Assembly: GCA_028826165.1 (NCBI GenBank)
Contig: JAPDFW010000059.1
Coordinates: 819,001 to 883,000, forward strand
Reading direction: 5' to 3'
DNA from: Anaeramoeba ignava
Taxonomy: Eukaryota > Metamonada > Anaeramoebidae
Length of the DNA stretch: 64,000 nt
Shown: positions 36,175 through 48,297 of the stretch, in pieces
Numbering within the stretch: the stretch's first letter is position 1
How the letters are laid out: the number at the start of each line of letters is the position of its first letter
Position numbers and translations under genes: made by a program
Notes under the pieces: generated by a model
Database searches by the model: none
Told to the model about the DNA's origin: nothing
What the model saw: the letters and a program-made list of their open reading frames with translations, nothing else

Positions 36175-38231
36175 TTAGAAGAAGAAAAGAAGAGAACCAA
36201 TCAATAATCCAAAAGATAAAATCATTGTAGATTGAGCTCCATTTCCTTTACAATCCCAATAATAAGGAGGATAAAAAGTATCTTTATGATCTGTAGACAT
36301 AGCGCATTCAAGAGCTTTCAATTCATCCAAGCAATTACTCATAGCACAACTTCCTAAATGATAGGGATTATTGAAAACGCAATGATATTGACCAAAACAA
36401 CTTAATCCATTTTGAATTTCATTCATTGAATTGAAATTTCCAGTTTGTGTACAAGTTGCTGAATTGCAATCACAAGCTGTTCCAAATGGACAATCATCAT
36501 TTTTAGAACAAGTGACAGTGTTTTCTGCAAAATTTTGGCAAGTTCCTATTGGTGAAGGATTTTGACAATATAATCCCAATTTACATCCAAAAGATTGTGA
36601 GCAATATCCACCAACATCTCTTGAAAACAAATCACCACATATAGCACCTGTTTGTGTTTCATCTGGCATACATAATCTGAAATCTTTACAAAGATTCATC
36701 ATTTCTTCACCACTTGAAGTAACTTGACTTGCAGCTAAACAACTTGCTCCAGGATTAATAGATTCTGTACATACAAATCCTGATCCAAAATCTCCACAAA
36801 AAGCACCTTTTTGACAAGTTGATGTGCTACCATTTGTGCAAGGTTCTCCTATTGAAATTCCTTGACATACTCCATTAGTGCAATTATTTGTTGTATAACA
36901 TTGTTGATTTATTTGACATGAATCACCTGGTATTTGACTTTTTTGTTATTTATTATTTATAAAATAAATTGGAATAAAATAAATTGAAATAAAATAAATC
37001 AGAATAAAATAAATTGGAATAAAATAAATTGAAATAAAATAAATCAAAATAAAATAAATTGAAATAAAAAATTGAAATAAAATAAATTGAAATAAAATAA
37101 ATCAAAATAAAATAAATTGATATAAAATAAATCAGAATAAAATAAATTCGAATAAAATAAATTGAAATAAAATAAATTGGAATAAAATAAATTGAAATAA
37201 AATAAATCAATATAAAATAAATTGAAATAAAATAAATTGGAATAAAATAAATTGGAATAAAATAAATTGGAATAAAATAAATTGGAATAAAATAAATCAA
37301 AATAAAATAAATCGAAATAAAATAAATTGAAATAAAATAAATTCGAATAAAATAAATTGGAATAAAATAAATTGAAATAATAAATTGAAATAAAATAAAT
37401 TGGAATAAAATAAATTGGAATAAAATAAATGGAAAAAAAAATTGGAATAAAAAAAAATAAAAATAAAAAATAAATTGGAATAAAATAAATTGGAATAAAA
37501 TAAATTGGAATAAAATATAAATTGAAATAAATTCAGGAATAAAATAAATTGAAATAAAATAAATTGGAATAAAAATAAATTGGAATAAAATAAAATAAAT
37601 TGGAATAAAATAAATCAAAATAAATTGAAATAAAATAAATTGAAATAAAATAAATAAAATAAAATAATATAAAATAAATTAAAATAAAATAAAAATAAAA
37701 TAAATTGAAATAAAATAAATTGGAATAAAATAAATTGGAATAAAATAAATTGAAATAAAATAAATTGAAATAAAATAAATTGGAATAAAATAAATCAGAA
37801 TAAAATAAATTGAAATAAAATAAATCAAAATAAAATAAATTGGAATAAAATAAATTGGAATAAAATAAATTGGAATAAAATAAATTGGAATAAAATAAAT
37901 TGAAATAAAATAAATCAAAATAAAATAAATTGGAATAAAATAAATTGAAATAAAAAAAATTGGAATAAAATAAATTGAAATAAAAAGAATACTTACCCAA
38001 CTGAAAGACATACACTGTTATAACAAACTTGTGATGAGCAATTATCATTACCTTGACAAGAAGCTCCATCATTTTGATAAGAACAAACATTGTTGGTACA
38101 CTCCAAAAATCATAACATGAAATATCTTGAGAATTGTTACAATATTCTCCAAGATGTGCAAATGTGTTTGGACATTGATAAGAGAAAGTTGTCAAAAATA
38201 AGAAAATTAAAAGAAAACCAAAAAAATTCAT
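36175..38231 (-). CDS. Single-module Cys-rich GPI-type protein with an exon 1 frameshift
   Basis: Exon 1 is 38231-37997 and exon 2 is 36937-36175. Exon 2 is 763 nt, the same length as the matching exon of the neighbouring gene, and ends with the same GPI-type tail. Exon 1 encodes a signal peptide (MNFFGFLLIFLFLTTFSYQ) and CPNTFAHLGEYC, but is one base shorter than its paralogue. After SCYD the frame is lost; shifting by one base restores LECTNNVCSYQNDGASC and the rest of the module. The break lies in the T5 run at 38109-38105. It is a sequencing error or a young pseudogene. The intron between the exons is 1059 nt against 75 and 87 nt in the paralogous positions. Confidence 0.75.
36938..37996 (-). 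repeat. 16-nt repeat expanding the Cys-rich gene intron
   Basis: More than 1 kb of a ~15-16-nt unit, on the minus strand TTTATTTTATTCCAA with T, G or C variants. The donor GTAAGTATT and the acceptor AACAAAAAAG are intact. No AG lies between them on the transcribed sense strand. The FYSNLFYFNLF-like open frames here are repeat read-through. Confidence 0.88.
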
Positions 38232-39640
38232 TTCAAAAAAAAATAAATCCTTTCAAAAATAAGAAAAAGAATGAATTTTTAAATTAAAAAAAAAAATAAT
38301 TTTTTATTTAAAATTTGATCAAAAACAAAAAATTAAAAAAAAAACCAAAAAAAAAAAACAACAACACTTGCCCAAATAAATAAAACTTTAAAAGAAATTT
38401 TGAAGTAATCAAAAATAATTTTGCTTTTTTTTCATTTATTCAATTAATTTTCTTTTAAATTTAATTATTTAATAAATTTCGAAATTTAATTTAATTTTTT
38501 AATAATAAAAATAATAATAGTAAATTTAATTTTAATTTATAATTGATTTGAAATCAAAAATATAAATAAATTATAAATAAATTATTTAATAAATTAATTT
38601 AAAATTATTAATAAAAAATTAATTAAAATTTAATCTAATTTTTTAATAATAAAAATAATAATAATAAATTTAATTTTAATTTATAATTGATTTGAAATCA
38701 AAAATATAAATAAATTATAAATAAATTATTTAATAAATTAATTTAAAATTATTAATAAAAAATTAATTAAAATTTAATCCAATTTTTTAATAATAAAAAT
38801 AATAATAATAAATTTAATTTTAATTTGAAATTATTTTAAAATCAAAAATATAAATAAAATATAAATAAATTATTTAAATAAATTAATTTAAAATTATTAA
38901 TAAAAAAATTAATTAAAATTTAGTTCAATTTTTTAATAATAAAAATAATAATAATAAATTTAATTTTAATTTAGAATTATTTTAAAATTAAAAATATAAA
39001 TAAATTATTTAATAAATTATTTAATAAATTAATTTAAAATTATTAATAAAAATTAATTAAAATTTAATCTAATTTTTAATAATAAAAATAATAATAGTAA
39101 ATTTAATTTTAATTTAGAATTATTTTAAAATCAAAAGTATAAATAAATTATAAATAAATTATTAAATAAATTAATTTAAAATTATTAATAAAAAAATTAA
39201 TTAAATTTTAATCCAATTTTTTAATAATAAAAATAATAATAGTAAATTTAATTTTAATTTGGAATTAATTTAAAATCAAAAATATAAATAAAATATTTAT
39301 AAATTATTAATAAATTAATTTAAAATTATTAATAAAAAATTAATTAAAATTTAATTTAATTTTTTAATAATAAAAATATTAATAATAAATTTAATTTTAA
39401 TTTAGATTTGATTTAAAATTAAAAATATAAATAATTTATATTTTATAAAATAAATTAATTTAAAATTATTAATAAAAATTAATTAAAATTTAATTTAATT
39501 TTTAATAATAAAAATAAAATAATAAATTAAATTTTAATTTATAATTGATTTTTAAAAATAAAAATATAATAAATTTATTTTAATTTGGAATTATTTTAAA
39601 ATTAAAAATATAAATTAATTTAAAAAAATTTTTAAAAATT
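38232..39640. repeat. ~140-nt satellite, array 3, with AT-rich shoulders
   Basis: After a short A-rich promoter region for the Cys-rich gene (38232-38450), about eight copies of the ~140-nt unit run to about 39620. The unit is the same as in arrays 1 and 2. No gene is visible. Confidence 0.85.
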
Positions 39641-39688
39641 TTTCATTTTTTCATTTTTCATTTTTTCATTTTTCATTTTTTCATTTAA
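39641..39688 (+). promoter_or_regulatory. CATTTTT leader of the mitofissin-like gene
   Basis: TTTTTCATTTTTTCATTT units run up to the ATG at 39689, as before many other genes here. Confidence 0.45.
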
Positions 39689-40110
39689 ATGCTTACAAAA
39701 TTTGTTATTAAAACATCAGTAGATGTAACTCTTGTTGCTGCAATTACATCAGCAGTTAGAAGAGCAGCAGCAATTACGTAAAAAAAATTTGAAATTTTTT
39801 TTTACTTTAAATTTTATTTTGAAATTCTTTTTAAAATTGTTAATAAAAAAAATAAAAAAGAATTGATACATCCTCAATTGAAAACAACACACTAAGAAGC
39901 TTAACTAACGGGTTTCTAAGTTTAGGAGATTATGTTGTTGATACTGGAATTGGAGTAAATTAACCAAATTAATTTTTTATTCAAATTCTAAATTTAACGG
40001 AAAAAAACTTTTTATTAATTTTTTGATTATTTTTTATTCATTTTTAGTTTTATAACTCTTTGACATCTAAAACACCAAAAAAAAACACAAAAAAACCAAA
40101 TGATCCATAA
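39689..40110 (+). CDS. Mitofissin (Atg44/DUF1748)-like small protein
   Basis: Three exons: 39689-39777, 39861-39954 and 40048-40110, both introns GT-AG, 81 residues. The start MLTKFVIKTSVDVTLVAAI and the following AVRRAAAIT match the DUF1748 pattern (ML-K-V-x4-D-x2-LV-x-A-x5-RR), and FLSLGDYVVDTGIGFY matches its second half (YLxLGEYVMD type). In yeasts this family is mitofissin, an intermembrane-space protein that drives mitochondrial fission during mitophagy. The Lys-rich C-terminus (KTPKKNTKKPNDP) is longer than I recall in yeast. All parts are too short for simple ORF calling. The assignment rests on remembered motif similarity over ~60 residues. Confidence 0.6.
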
Positions 40111-40297
40111 TTTTCTTTCTTCTTTTTTTTTTCCCTTTTTTTGATCAAAATTTTTCACTTTTTTTTTTTTTCTTTTCAAAAAAAAATGAATTAAAATGGA
40201 TTGAATTCAAATTGGTTTATTTTTTAATTTTTATTATTTAAATTTGAAAAAAAACTAAAGATTGTTTTTGTTTTTGTTTTTGTTTTTGTTTTTGAAA
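40111..40297. other. Convergent spacer
   Basis: T-rich and A-rich runs and a GTTTTT repeat (about 40262-40292) between the 3' ends of two convergent genes. Confidence 0.4.
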
Positions 40298-41213
40298 TTA
40301 ATTCAATAATTTTAAAATTTTTGGTAAAATGATTTGTTTTGATTGACTAAAAAACATAACTTTCCAAGCAGCTCTTGAAGCTCTTAATTTTGCAACAAAC
40401 CAAGTTTTTTGGATAATTTCTCTCTTTTCAAGTTTCTTTTTGGAAAATAAAGATCGAATAAATAAATCACAAGGATAAGTAATTAAAGTTGATTCAAAGG
40501 CTGACAATCCACCTTTAAATAGAGCAATGAAACTGCGATAGAAAATTGGAGGGTTTTTCTGAGGGATATGTTTAGACAACCAATATGTGTTGGCTTGAAA
40601 TAAACTTTGCATTGTAGAAACATATAAAACTTCACTAAAAGTTTGACTTGAAAAATCAAGCAAAATTTTTTTAAAATCAATTTGCTTTTTTGTATTTTCT
40701 AAAATTCTTAAATTGGGAATTTTTTCTAGATTTTGATTGAGTTTTATAGCGTTTTGCTGATTATCTGATTGAGAACTATTAAAATCATCAACACAATCAG
40801 ATTTTTTGAAGTTAATCTAAAAAAAAGAAAAAAAGAAAAAAATTTTTTTTTAACAGAAAAAAGTGAATTTTTTTTTGGACTCAAGAAATAAGAAAATTAA
40901 GATGTACACAGAAAGCATTCACAGCAGCTTTTGAGATTCCCATACAAGCACCAACAAGGATTCCAAGTTTCCATGCATCTTTTTGAGTAACGTGAATTTT
41001 ATTACGCCAATAATGCTTCCAATTCTCATTAAAAATATCAATTAATCCATATTTAAAAAAAACAAAAGGTATGTTTTCTGTTTTCATTCCTAGTAGTTTG
41101 CACGTTATTTTATCAGATAAAACTGAACTTGTTCCACCTGAAATATAATAGAAACTGTTGGAAATGATTTTTTTTATTTTTTCAATGCTTTCTTTTAATT
41201 GATTTTGTGACAT
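40298..41213 (-). CDS. Divergent mitochondrial-carrier-like membrane protein
   Basis: Exons 41213-40908 and 40816-40298 join in frame (donor GTACAT, acceptor TTTTTTAG), 274 residues, about the size of a mitochondrial carrier. Exon 1 holds SNSFYYISGGTSSVLSDKI and LGILVGACMGISKAAVNAF, reading like paired membrane helices with small residues. Exon 2 holds FKGGLSAFESTLITYPCDLF followed by IRS, which resembles the carrier signature PxDxxxR at the end of an odd-numbered helix. Only one clear signature is seen, so transport activity and substrate are uncertain. A multi-pass organelle membrane protein of another family is the main alternative. Confidence 0.55.
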
Positions 41214-41373
41214 TTTTTTTTTTAATTCAAATAGTAAGGAAGAAAAACTAAATAAAAATGAAAAGAAAAAATGAAAAATTTTTTTTAGGGAATTTTCAAT
41301 CTTTTTTTAAATCTTTTTTTATTATTATTTAAAAATGTTCTTTGTTAAAAAGAAAAATATCATCTTTTGTTGA

Positions 41374-44300
41374 TCATTTCTTCTTTTTTGGAATTTCCTT
41401 TTGAAATCTCGAAATCTTTTTTTGAACAAGATCTTCTTGAGAAAGTTGAGTTTTGGAAATTGATCCTTCTTTAAGATATTTGAATAAATTTTTAACTGTA
41501 ACATCATCTTCTTTTGGAATTTCTTGAGGGGATTTTGACTCTTGGGGACTTTTTGCTTTTTTTTGTTTTTCCCTCTGTTTTCTTTTTTCCTTTTTTTCTT
41601 TTGCTTTTTCCAAATCGACTCTTTTCTTTTCATTATCTTTTGCGGCTTTTTGGAAAGCAACTAAGAAATCATGGAAAATCAAGAAAAAATCTGTTGAAAC
41701 CATTTTTGCAGGATCTTCACCAAAAAATTTAACAACGGTATCAAAAGAGTTCTTCATAACCTTTGCATTCTTTTCCAAACTTACGAATTTTTCATTTGAC
41801 GTTTTGAGGAAAGTGTTAATCTTATTGAAAACAAGTTGTTCGTCCTTGAACAACGGAGCATGTGTTTCAACGGTTTTAAGACTTGCTCGAATTTCCGTGA
41901 TGTCTTTTTGGATCGTTTCAATGGCAACATAAGTTCCTGAAAAAGTCTTTTTGGATCTCATAAGAAACGTCTATCAAATCGGGGTTATTTTTGTAAACCA
42001 AGTTTGCAATATAGTTGATAAATGATAATGAGTTATCAACTACGGATCGTGTTTGTCCGATTTTTGTCAAGAAATCAATTTTGAATCCGACTGCGTTTGA
42101 TCGTTTTGTTGCTGAGTTTGCGAAGTTGCCGATAAGAAGGATGTATGAGAGAATCTTTTTAAGAAGTGGCGATTCAATCAGAATGGATGAAGCACTGTGG
42201 ATGTTTTTGATGTAAGTTAAAATTTCACCAATTTTTTCATCAGTATGTAATTGGATTGAAAAAACCTCAATTCGTTGAGGAAGCTTGTCGATCCGCAAGG
42301 AATCGTACATAAACTTATCTGCAAACTCGAGTTTTTCAGGTTCTCCTTTATATCCCAATAGCGTTCGACTTTCTTCTTCTCTTGGAAGAATAACTTGGAA
42401 AGTTGTCAGTTTTTCGAAATCAAAAACATTTTGATCAAAATTCACAATTGCTTGGAATAGCATTTCAGGCGTCATCTTCCAGTTCTTCAGAACAGTCGAT
42501 ACAATTTCTGTGCGTTTTGCATCGATCATTGTGACTTTCTTCTTGGATTCTTCTTTGTTTGATTTTTTGTCTTCCTTCTCAATTTTCTGGACGCAAAAAT
42601 GATTTTCGATGAATTGGAAATCGGGAACAAAATCGGATTTTTGGAGATCCGAAACAATGACTTTCCAAATAGTTGATTCGTAGTTTCTGAACGGGATTTT
42701 ATTCCAATAAAACTGTTTCATTTTAACATTTGGTTCAGGAAGTTCGAAAACTTTAACTTCTTGATATAAACCAGGACCGCCCATTGGTGGAGGCGGACCT
42801 CCCATTGGTGGTGGTGGTCCTCCCATTGGTGGTGGTGGTCCTCCCATTGGTGGCGGCGGACCTCCCATTGGTGGTGGTGGTCCTGCTCCTCCTGTTGGTG
42901 GTGGAAATACCCCGAATTGAGGAGGAAATACTCCAATTTTTGGTTGTGAATTTTCATTGGATAAAGGTGATTTCATCAAACTATCAAGATTGATCAACTC
43001 AAGATCCCGTGAATCGTTTTCCTTTTTTTCTAATGAATCTTCATTTCCATCCATTTCATTACTGTTATTGCTATTATTATTGTCATTATTATCCTTGCTA
43101 AATTGTGATCTGAATCCCTTCGCTTGATTTGAAAATCCTCTCACCAAATCTCTTGGTGTATCAGGCTCATCAACTCCATCTTGCAGCTCCGTTCCAAAAA
43201 AGCTTTCTTTCAATTTCAATAGTCTGTTTCTCGAGGAAATATCCGAGAAATCATCTTCGTCAAAACCTTTTCGTGCGAGTTTCTTGAGTTCTTCGTAAAG
43301 TTTCTCAATTTCCTTTTGGATCGCCATTTTTTCTTCTGTTGATAATTCACTGTTTTTCATCATGTTTTCTTTCTCCTCAATTTGCTTGAGAATCTCAATT
43401 TTCTTATGTTGGTCTTCAACGATCGGGTCAACAATCTTGATCAACGATGATTCGAATTGCATTCTTTGAGTAATTGAAGGTAATTGATTGAATATTTGGA
43501 GATTTATGAAATCATCGGGTGTTTCAATCAAATAGCTCATAATCAAATCCAAAAATCGCCACATCAAAACATCTGCCGAATGCTTTGCCAACATTGATAA
43601 TTTGTGGGAGATTGATTGGAAGGTTCCGTATTGAGGAGAGTCTCTGAGCTCGTTGTTTAGTCTTGTGAGCAAGATTAATGGACTAATATATTCTTCTCCC
43701 CGAAGTTTCATTTGCTCTTCATCAATCTGCTTTTGGTTCAGGTAGTTTGAGATCTGGAGATCAATTTTCGGCACTCCTAACTCCATTAATTCATGTTCCA
43801 TTATCACAGAAAGTCCTGCTTGATCGAGTTCATCCCGAATTATCATTCTATTTGTTACTAAATTTGGTCGAGAAATTAAGCAATTCATTAGAAGAAGGAA
43901 GTTTTCTTTGTAAACTAAGTCTTTTTCTTTTTTGAGAGTTTTGACGAAAGAATGAAAGCGGAATCTTTCGTATCCAATTTCTTTAGCTTGAGTGAATCCA
44001 TTTAAGACGAGTCTTTATAAAATATTTCAAATAAATATTTCAAATAAATATTTTAAATAAATATTAAATAAATATTTTATATAAGTATTTTATATAAATA
44101 TTTTATATAAATATTAAATAAATATTTTATATAAATATTTTAAATAGATATTAAATAAATATTTTAAATAAATTTTTTAAATAGATATTAAATAAATATT
44201 TTAAATAAATTTTTTAAATAAATATTAAATAAATTTTTTAAATAAATATTAAATAAATATTAAATATATTTTAAATAAATTATTAATAAATTTTAAGTAA

Positions 44301-47300
44301 ATATTTTAAATAAATATTAAATAAATTTTATATAAATATTTACAAATAAGCCTTTTCGGAATATAATATAAAAACTGCTAAAAGCTTCATGATTTTTTTT
44401 TTCGCTTCTAAATTATCTGAATAAAGCATTAAAACTAATTCTTTAATGTAATCTCTTTTTTTTCTAATTGCTGTAATTCCTCCTTGTTTTTCCATAATTT
44501 TTTTAATAACACCAATACATAATATTTCAATTAATCTATCAAGTGAATTTCTTTTTGTTTTTTGTCTTTTTTGTGAAACAATTTGAAAAAGTAAATGTAA
44601 TCCTCCAATTTCAATAAATTTTTGAGTCCAAACAGAATCTTTTAACTTAATATTATATTTCAAATCTTCTAAAGTATAAGGAACAGGATAAACTTCTAAT
44701 CTCACATAAAAATTTTCAGGAGTTTCAATAGTTCGATTGATTTTTGTTAAAGAAACCTATTTATTTTTTTTTAAAAATTAAAAATTGAAAAATTAAAAAA
44801 TCGAAAAATTTAAAAAATTAAAAATATTGATTACCATTTCAGGAATATTTTTAAACTTTTTAACACTAGGACTCATCATATAAACTGTTGAAAAATCTTG
44901 GAAATAAAAACCTATTCTTGTTCCTTCTGCGTGATCAAGTATTGAAAAATCTGCAATAAGTGAAATTTCATCACCATCTTGAAGTTTTTTTACTTCTTTT
45001 CTTCCAATAAGTTTTCCATTTAAATATGTTCCATTTCTACTTAAATCTTGAATATAACAACCAGGTGCATTTTTGTGATATGATGTTACACAAAATATTT
45101 TAGTATGGTAACTTGAAATTTCCATTGAAGAAAATCTAACTTCACAATCTCGATGTCTTCCAAGAAGCATAGCTGGTTTTGATAAATCAAATGAATCTTG
45201 TTCTGGAAATAAACTATTTTGAATATAAATTAAATATAAATTGAATTGAATATTGAATATTGAATATTGAATATAAATTGAATATTGAATATTGAATTGA
45301 ATATTGAATATTGAATTGAATATTGAATATTGAATATTGAATATTGAATTGAATATTGAATATTGAATATTGAATTGAATATTGAATATTGAATTGAATA
45401 TTGAATTGAATATTGAATTGAATTGAATATTGAATATTGAATTGAATTGAATATTGAATATTGAATATTGAATATTGAATATTGAAATTGAATATTGAAT
45501 ATTGAATATTGAATATTGAATATTGAATATTGAATATTGAATTGAATTGAATGAATATGAAATTGAATATTGAATATTGAATGTGAATATTGAAAATTGA
45601 ATATTTGAATTGAATATTGAATATTGGAATTGAAATTGAATATTGAATATTGAATGAATATTGAATGAATGAATTGAAATCGAATATTGAATATTGAAAT
45701 TGAATATGAATATTGAATATTGAATTGAATATTGAAATTGAATATTGAATTGAATTGAATATTGAATCGAAAATTGAATATTGAATTGAAAATCGAATAT
45801 TGAATATTGAATGAATATCGAATTGAATATTGGTGAATATTGAATTGAATGAATATTGAATATTGAATCGAAAATTGAATATGAATATGAAAATGGTGAA
45901 TATTGAAATTGAATATTGAATGAATTGAATATTGAATGAATGAAAATTGAATATTTGAATATTGAATTGAAATTGAATTGAATAAATATTGAATATTGAA
46001 TGAATATTGGAATCGAATTGAAATTGGAAATATTGAATATTGAATATTGAATTGAATCGAATGAATATGAATGTGAATAATAATGGCCGAATATTGAATG
46101 AATTGTGAATATTGAATATTGAATTGAATATCGAATATTGAATGAATGATTGAATTGAATTGAATATTGAAAATTGAATATTGAAATTGAAATTGAATTG
46201 AATATTGAATACGAATACGAATTGAATATCGAATCGAATGAATATTGAAATTGGAATTGAATATTGACGAATATTGAATATTGAATGAATATTGAATGAA
46301 TATGAAATCGAATATTGAATATTGAATATTGAATTGAATATTGAATGAATATGAATTGAATATTGAATATTGAATATTGAATGAAAATTGAATATTGAAT
46401 GAATATTGAATGAATTGAATATTGAATATTGAATATTGGAATATTGAATATTGAATTGAATATTGAATTGAATTGAATATTGAATGGAATATTGAATCGA
46501 ATGGTGAATATTGAATGAATGAATTGGGAATTGAATGGAATGAAAATGTGAAATGGATGGAATTGAAATGAATATGAAATTGAAATCGAATGAATATGGA
46601 ATATTGAATATTGAATATTGAAATTGAATATTGAATGAATTGGAATCGAATTAAAAATAAATTGAATATTGAATTGAATTGGAATATAAATATGAATAAT
46701 CGAATGAATATTGAATATTGAAATTGAATATTGAATGAAATGAAATTGAATATTGAAATTGAAACGAATTGAAATAAAATTGAAATGAATATTGGAAATG
46801 AATATTGAATATTGAATATTTGAAATTGAAATTAAATGAATATTGAATATTGAATATTGAATCAAATTGAATATTGAAATCGAACTTGCGGAATATTGAA
46901 TATTGAATATTGAATTGAATATTGAATTGTATACTTGAATTGAATCCGATTGAAAATTGAATATTGAATATTGAATATTGAATATTGAAATGGGAAATGA
47001 ATATTGAATATTGAATTGAATATTGAATAATGGAATATTGAATGGAATTGAATATCGATTGAATATTGAATATTGAATATTGAATATTGAATATTGAAAT
47101 TGAATATTGAATGAAATTGAATATTGAATCAAAATGAATATTGAATATTGAATATTGAATGAATTGAAATTGAATATTGAATATTGAATATTGAATATTG
47201 AATATTGAATATTGAATGAAAATTGAATGAATTGAATATTGAATATTGAAATTGAATATTGAATATTGAACGAATATTGAATATTGAATATTGAATATTG

Positions 47301-47827
47301 AATATTGAATTAAATATTGAATTAAATATTAAATTGAATATTGAATATTGAATATTGAATATTGAATTGAATATTGAATTGAATATTAAATATTAAATAT
47401 TGAATTGAATATTGAATATTAAATTGAATATTGAATATTGAATATTGAATTAAATTGAATATTGAATATTAAATTGAATATTGAATTGAATAGAAATTTA
47501 ATATAAATTGAATTGAATATAAATTAGATCATTTCCAAAATATTATTTTAATATAAAAGATCTTTAGTTTATGGAATTAAAAAAAAACCCCAAAGAACAA
47601 GTTATTTTTACATAATAAAAAAATAATTTGTTTTGGTTTGTTTTGGTTTGTTTTGGTTTGTTTTGGTTTGTTTGGTTTTGTTTGGTTAAATTAATTTATA
47701 TGTTGGAATTATTAATAAAAAATTTAAAGAGAAAATAAAACAAAGTAATAAAAAAATAATTTAAATAAACAAAACAAAACAAAAAATACCTTATTAATCG
47801 ACCCCAAACTTTTCCTAACTCACTCAT
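41374..47827 (-). CDS. FHA-domain formin (FHA, GBD/FH3, FH1, FH2)
   Basis: Exons on the minus strand: 47827-47790, 45213-44835, 44756-44344 and 44012-41374, all GT-AG and in phase. The N-terminus MSELGKVWGRLIS continues as LFPEQDSFDLSKPAMLLGRH, an FHA domain (SMEISSYHTKI, DLSRNGTYLNG). A GBD/FH3 region spans exons 3-4 (SVWTQKFIEIGGLHLLF; YERFRFHSFVKTLKKE). FH1 is a run of PPPPMGG units (about 42780-42890). FH2 follows (MKQFYWNKIPF, LLKKILSYILLIGNFANSAT, FLTKIGQTRSV). FH2 dimers nucleate and elongate actin filaments. A single extra base in the A5/T5 run at 41940-41944 breaks the frame late in FH2; downstream FSGTYVAIETIQKDITEI resumes it. Corrected length is 1155 residues. Confidence 0.88.
44013..44343 (-). 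repeat. ATTTAAAATA-type repeat in formin intron 3
   Basis: A 331-nt intron of AAATAAATATTTT-like units (plus-strand reading). Donor and acceptor are canonical and join EKAYL to LVLNGFTQAKE. No sense-strand AG occurs in the body. Confidence 0.82.
45214..47789 (-). repeat. 2.5-kb repeat intron between the first two formin exons
   Basis: A 2576-nt intron; 45225-47520 is a degenerate ATTGAATATTGAATTGA array (plus-strand reading). The donor GTATTTTTTG follows VWGRLIS codons and the acceptor AAAATAG precedes LFPEQDSF, completing an FHA start. A 779-residue open frame of NIQYSIFN type runs through the array into exon 2 and is an artefact. Near 47640-47690 there is a separate GTTTTGGTTT microsatellite. 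Confidence 0.85.
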
Positions 47828-48297
47828 TTAGATAGAGAAAAAGAAAAAGAAAAAAAAAGAAAAAGAAAAAGAGAAAAAAGAAAAAAGAAAGAGAATGAAA
47901 AAAATGAAAAAAATTTTTTTCTAATTAATAAACAAAAACAAAAACAAAAACAAATTTTCTCTTTTTAATGAGATTTTAAATTTGTTTTAAAGTAAATTTT
48001 CCTTTTCAGAATTTTATTTTCTCTTTCAAAAAAAAAAGAAATAATTTAAGAAAAATTAAAAATTTAAGAAAAATTAAATCTTTAAAGAAATTAAATTAAA
48101 ATAAAACAAAATAAATTAAAAAAAAGACAAGAATTGAATTAAAAATTATTAAAGAATACAAAAATAATTCCGATCATTATTTATTATTTAAAATTCCAAA
48201 AAAAAATTTCCAATAAAATAAAAATCAAAAAATCAAAAAAAAATTTTTTTCATTTTTTTTTTTTCATTTTTTTTCTTTTTTATTATTTTATTTTTTA
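47828..48297. promoter_or_regulatory. Divergent promoter region of the formin and RasGEF genes
   Basis: 470 nt of A-rich sequence with AAAAAGAAAAAG on the formin side, ACAAAAACAAAAACAAA near 47935-47950, and TTTTTCATTTTTTTTTTTTC directly before the RasGEF ATG at 48298. No reading frame of note. Confidence 0.45.

Noticed and set aside
36953-38011. FYSNLFYFNLFYS-type open frames
   Set aside because: Translation of the 15-16-nt intronic repeat in the Cys-rich gene.
44793-47132. A 779-residue open frame of NIQYSIFN repeats with an FHA-like end
   Set aside because: Only the last ~125 residues (45213-44835) are coding; the rest is the repeat intron, and the FHA start lies in a separate exon at 47827.
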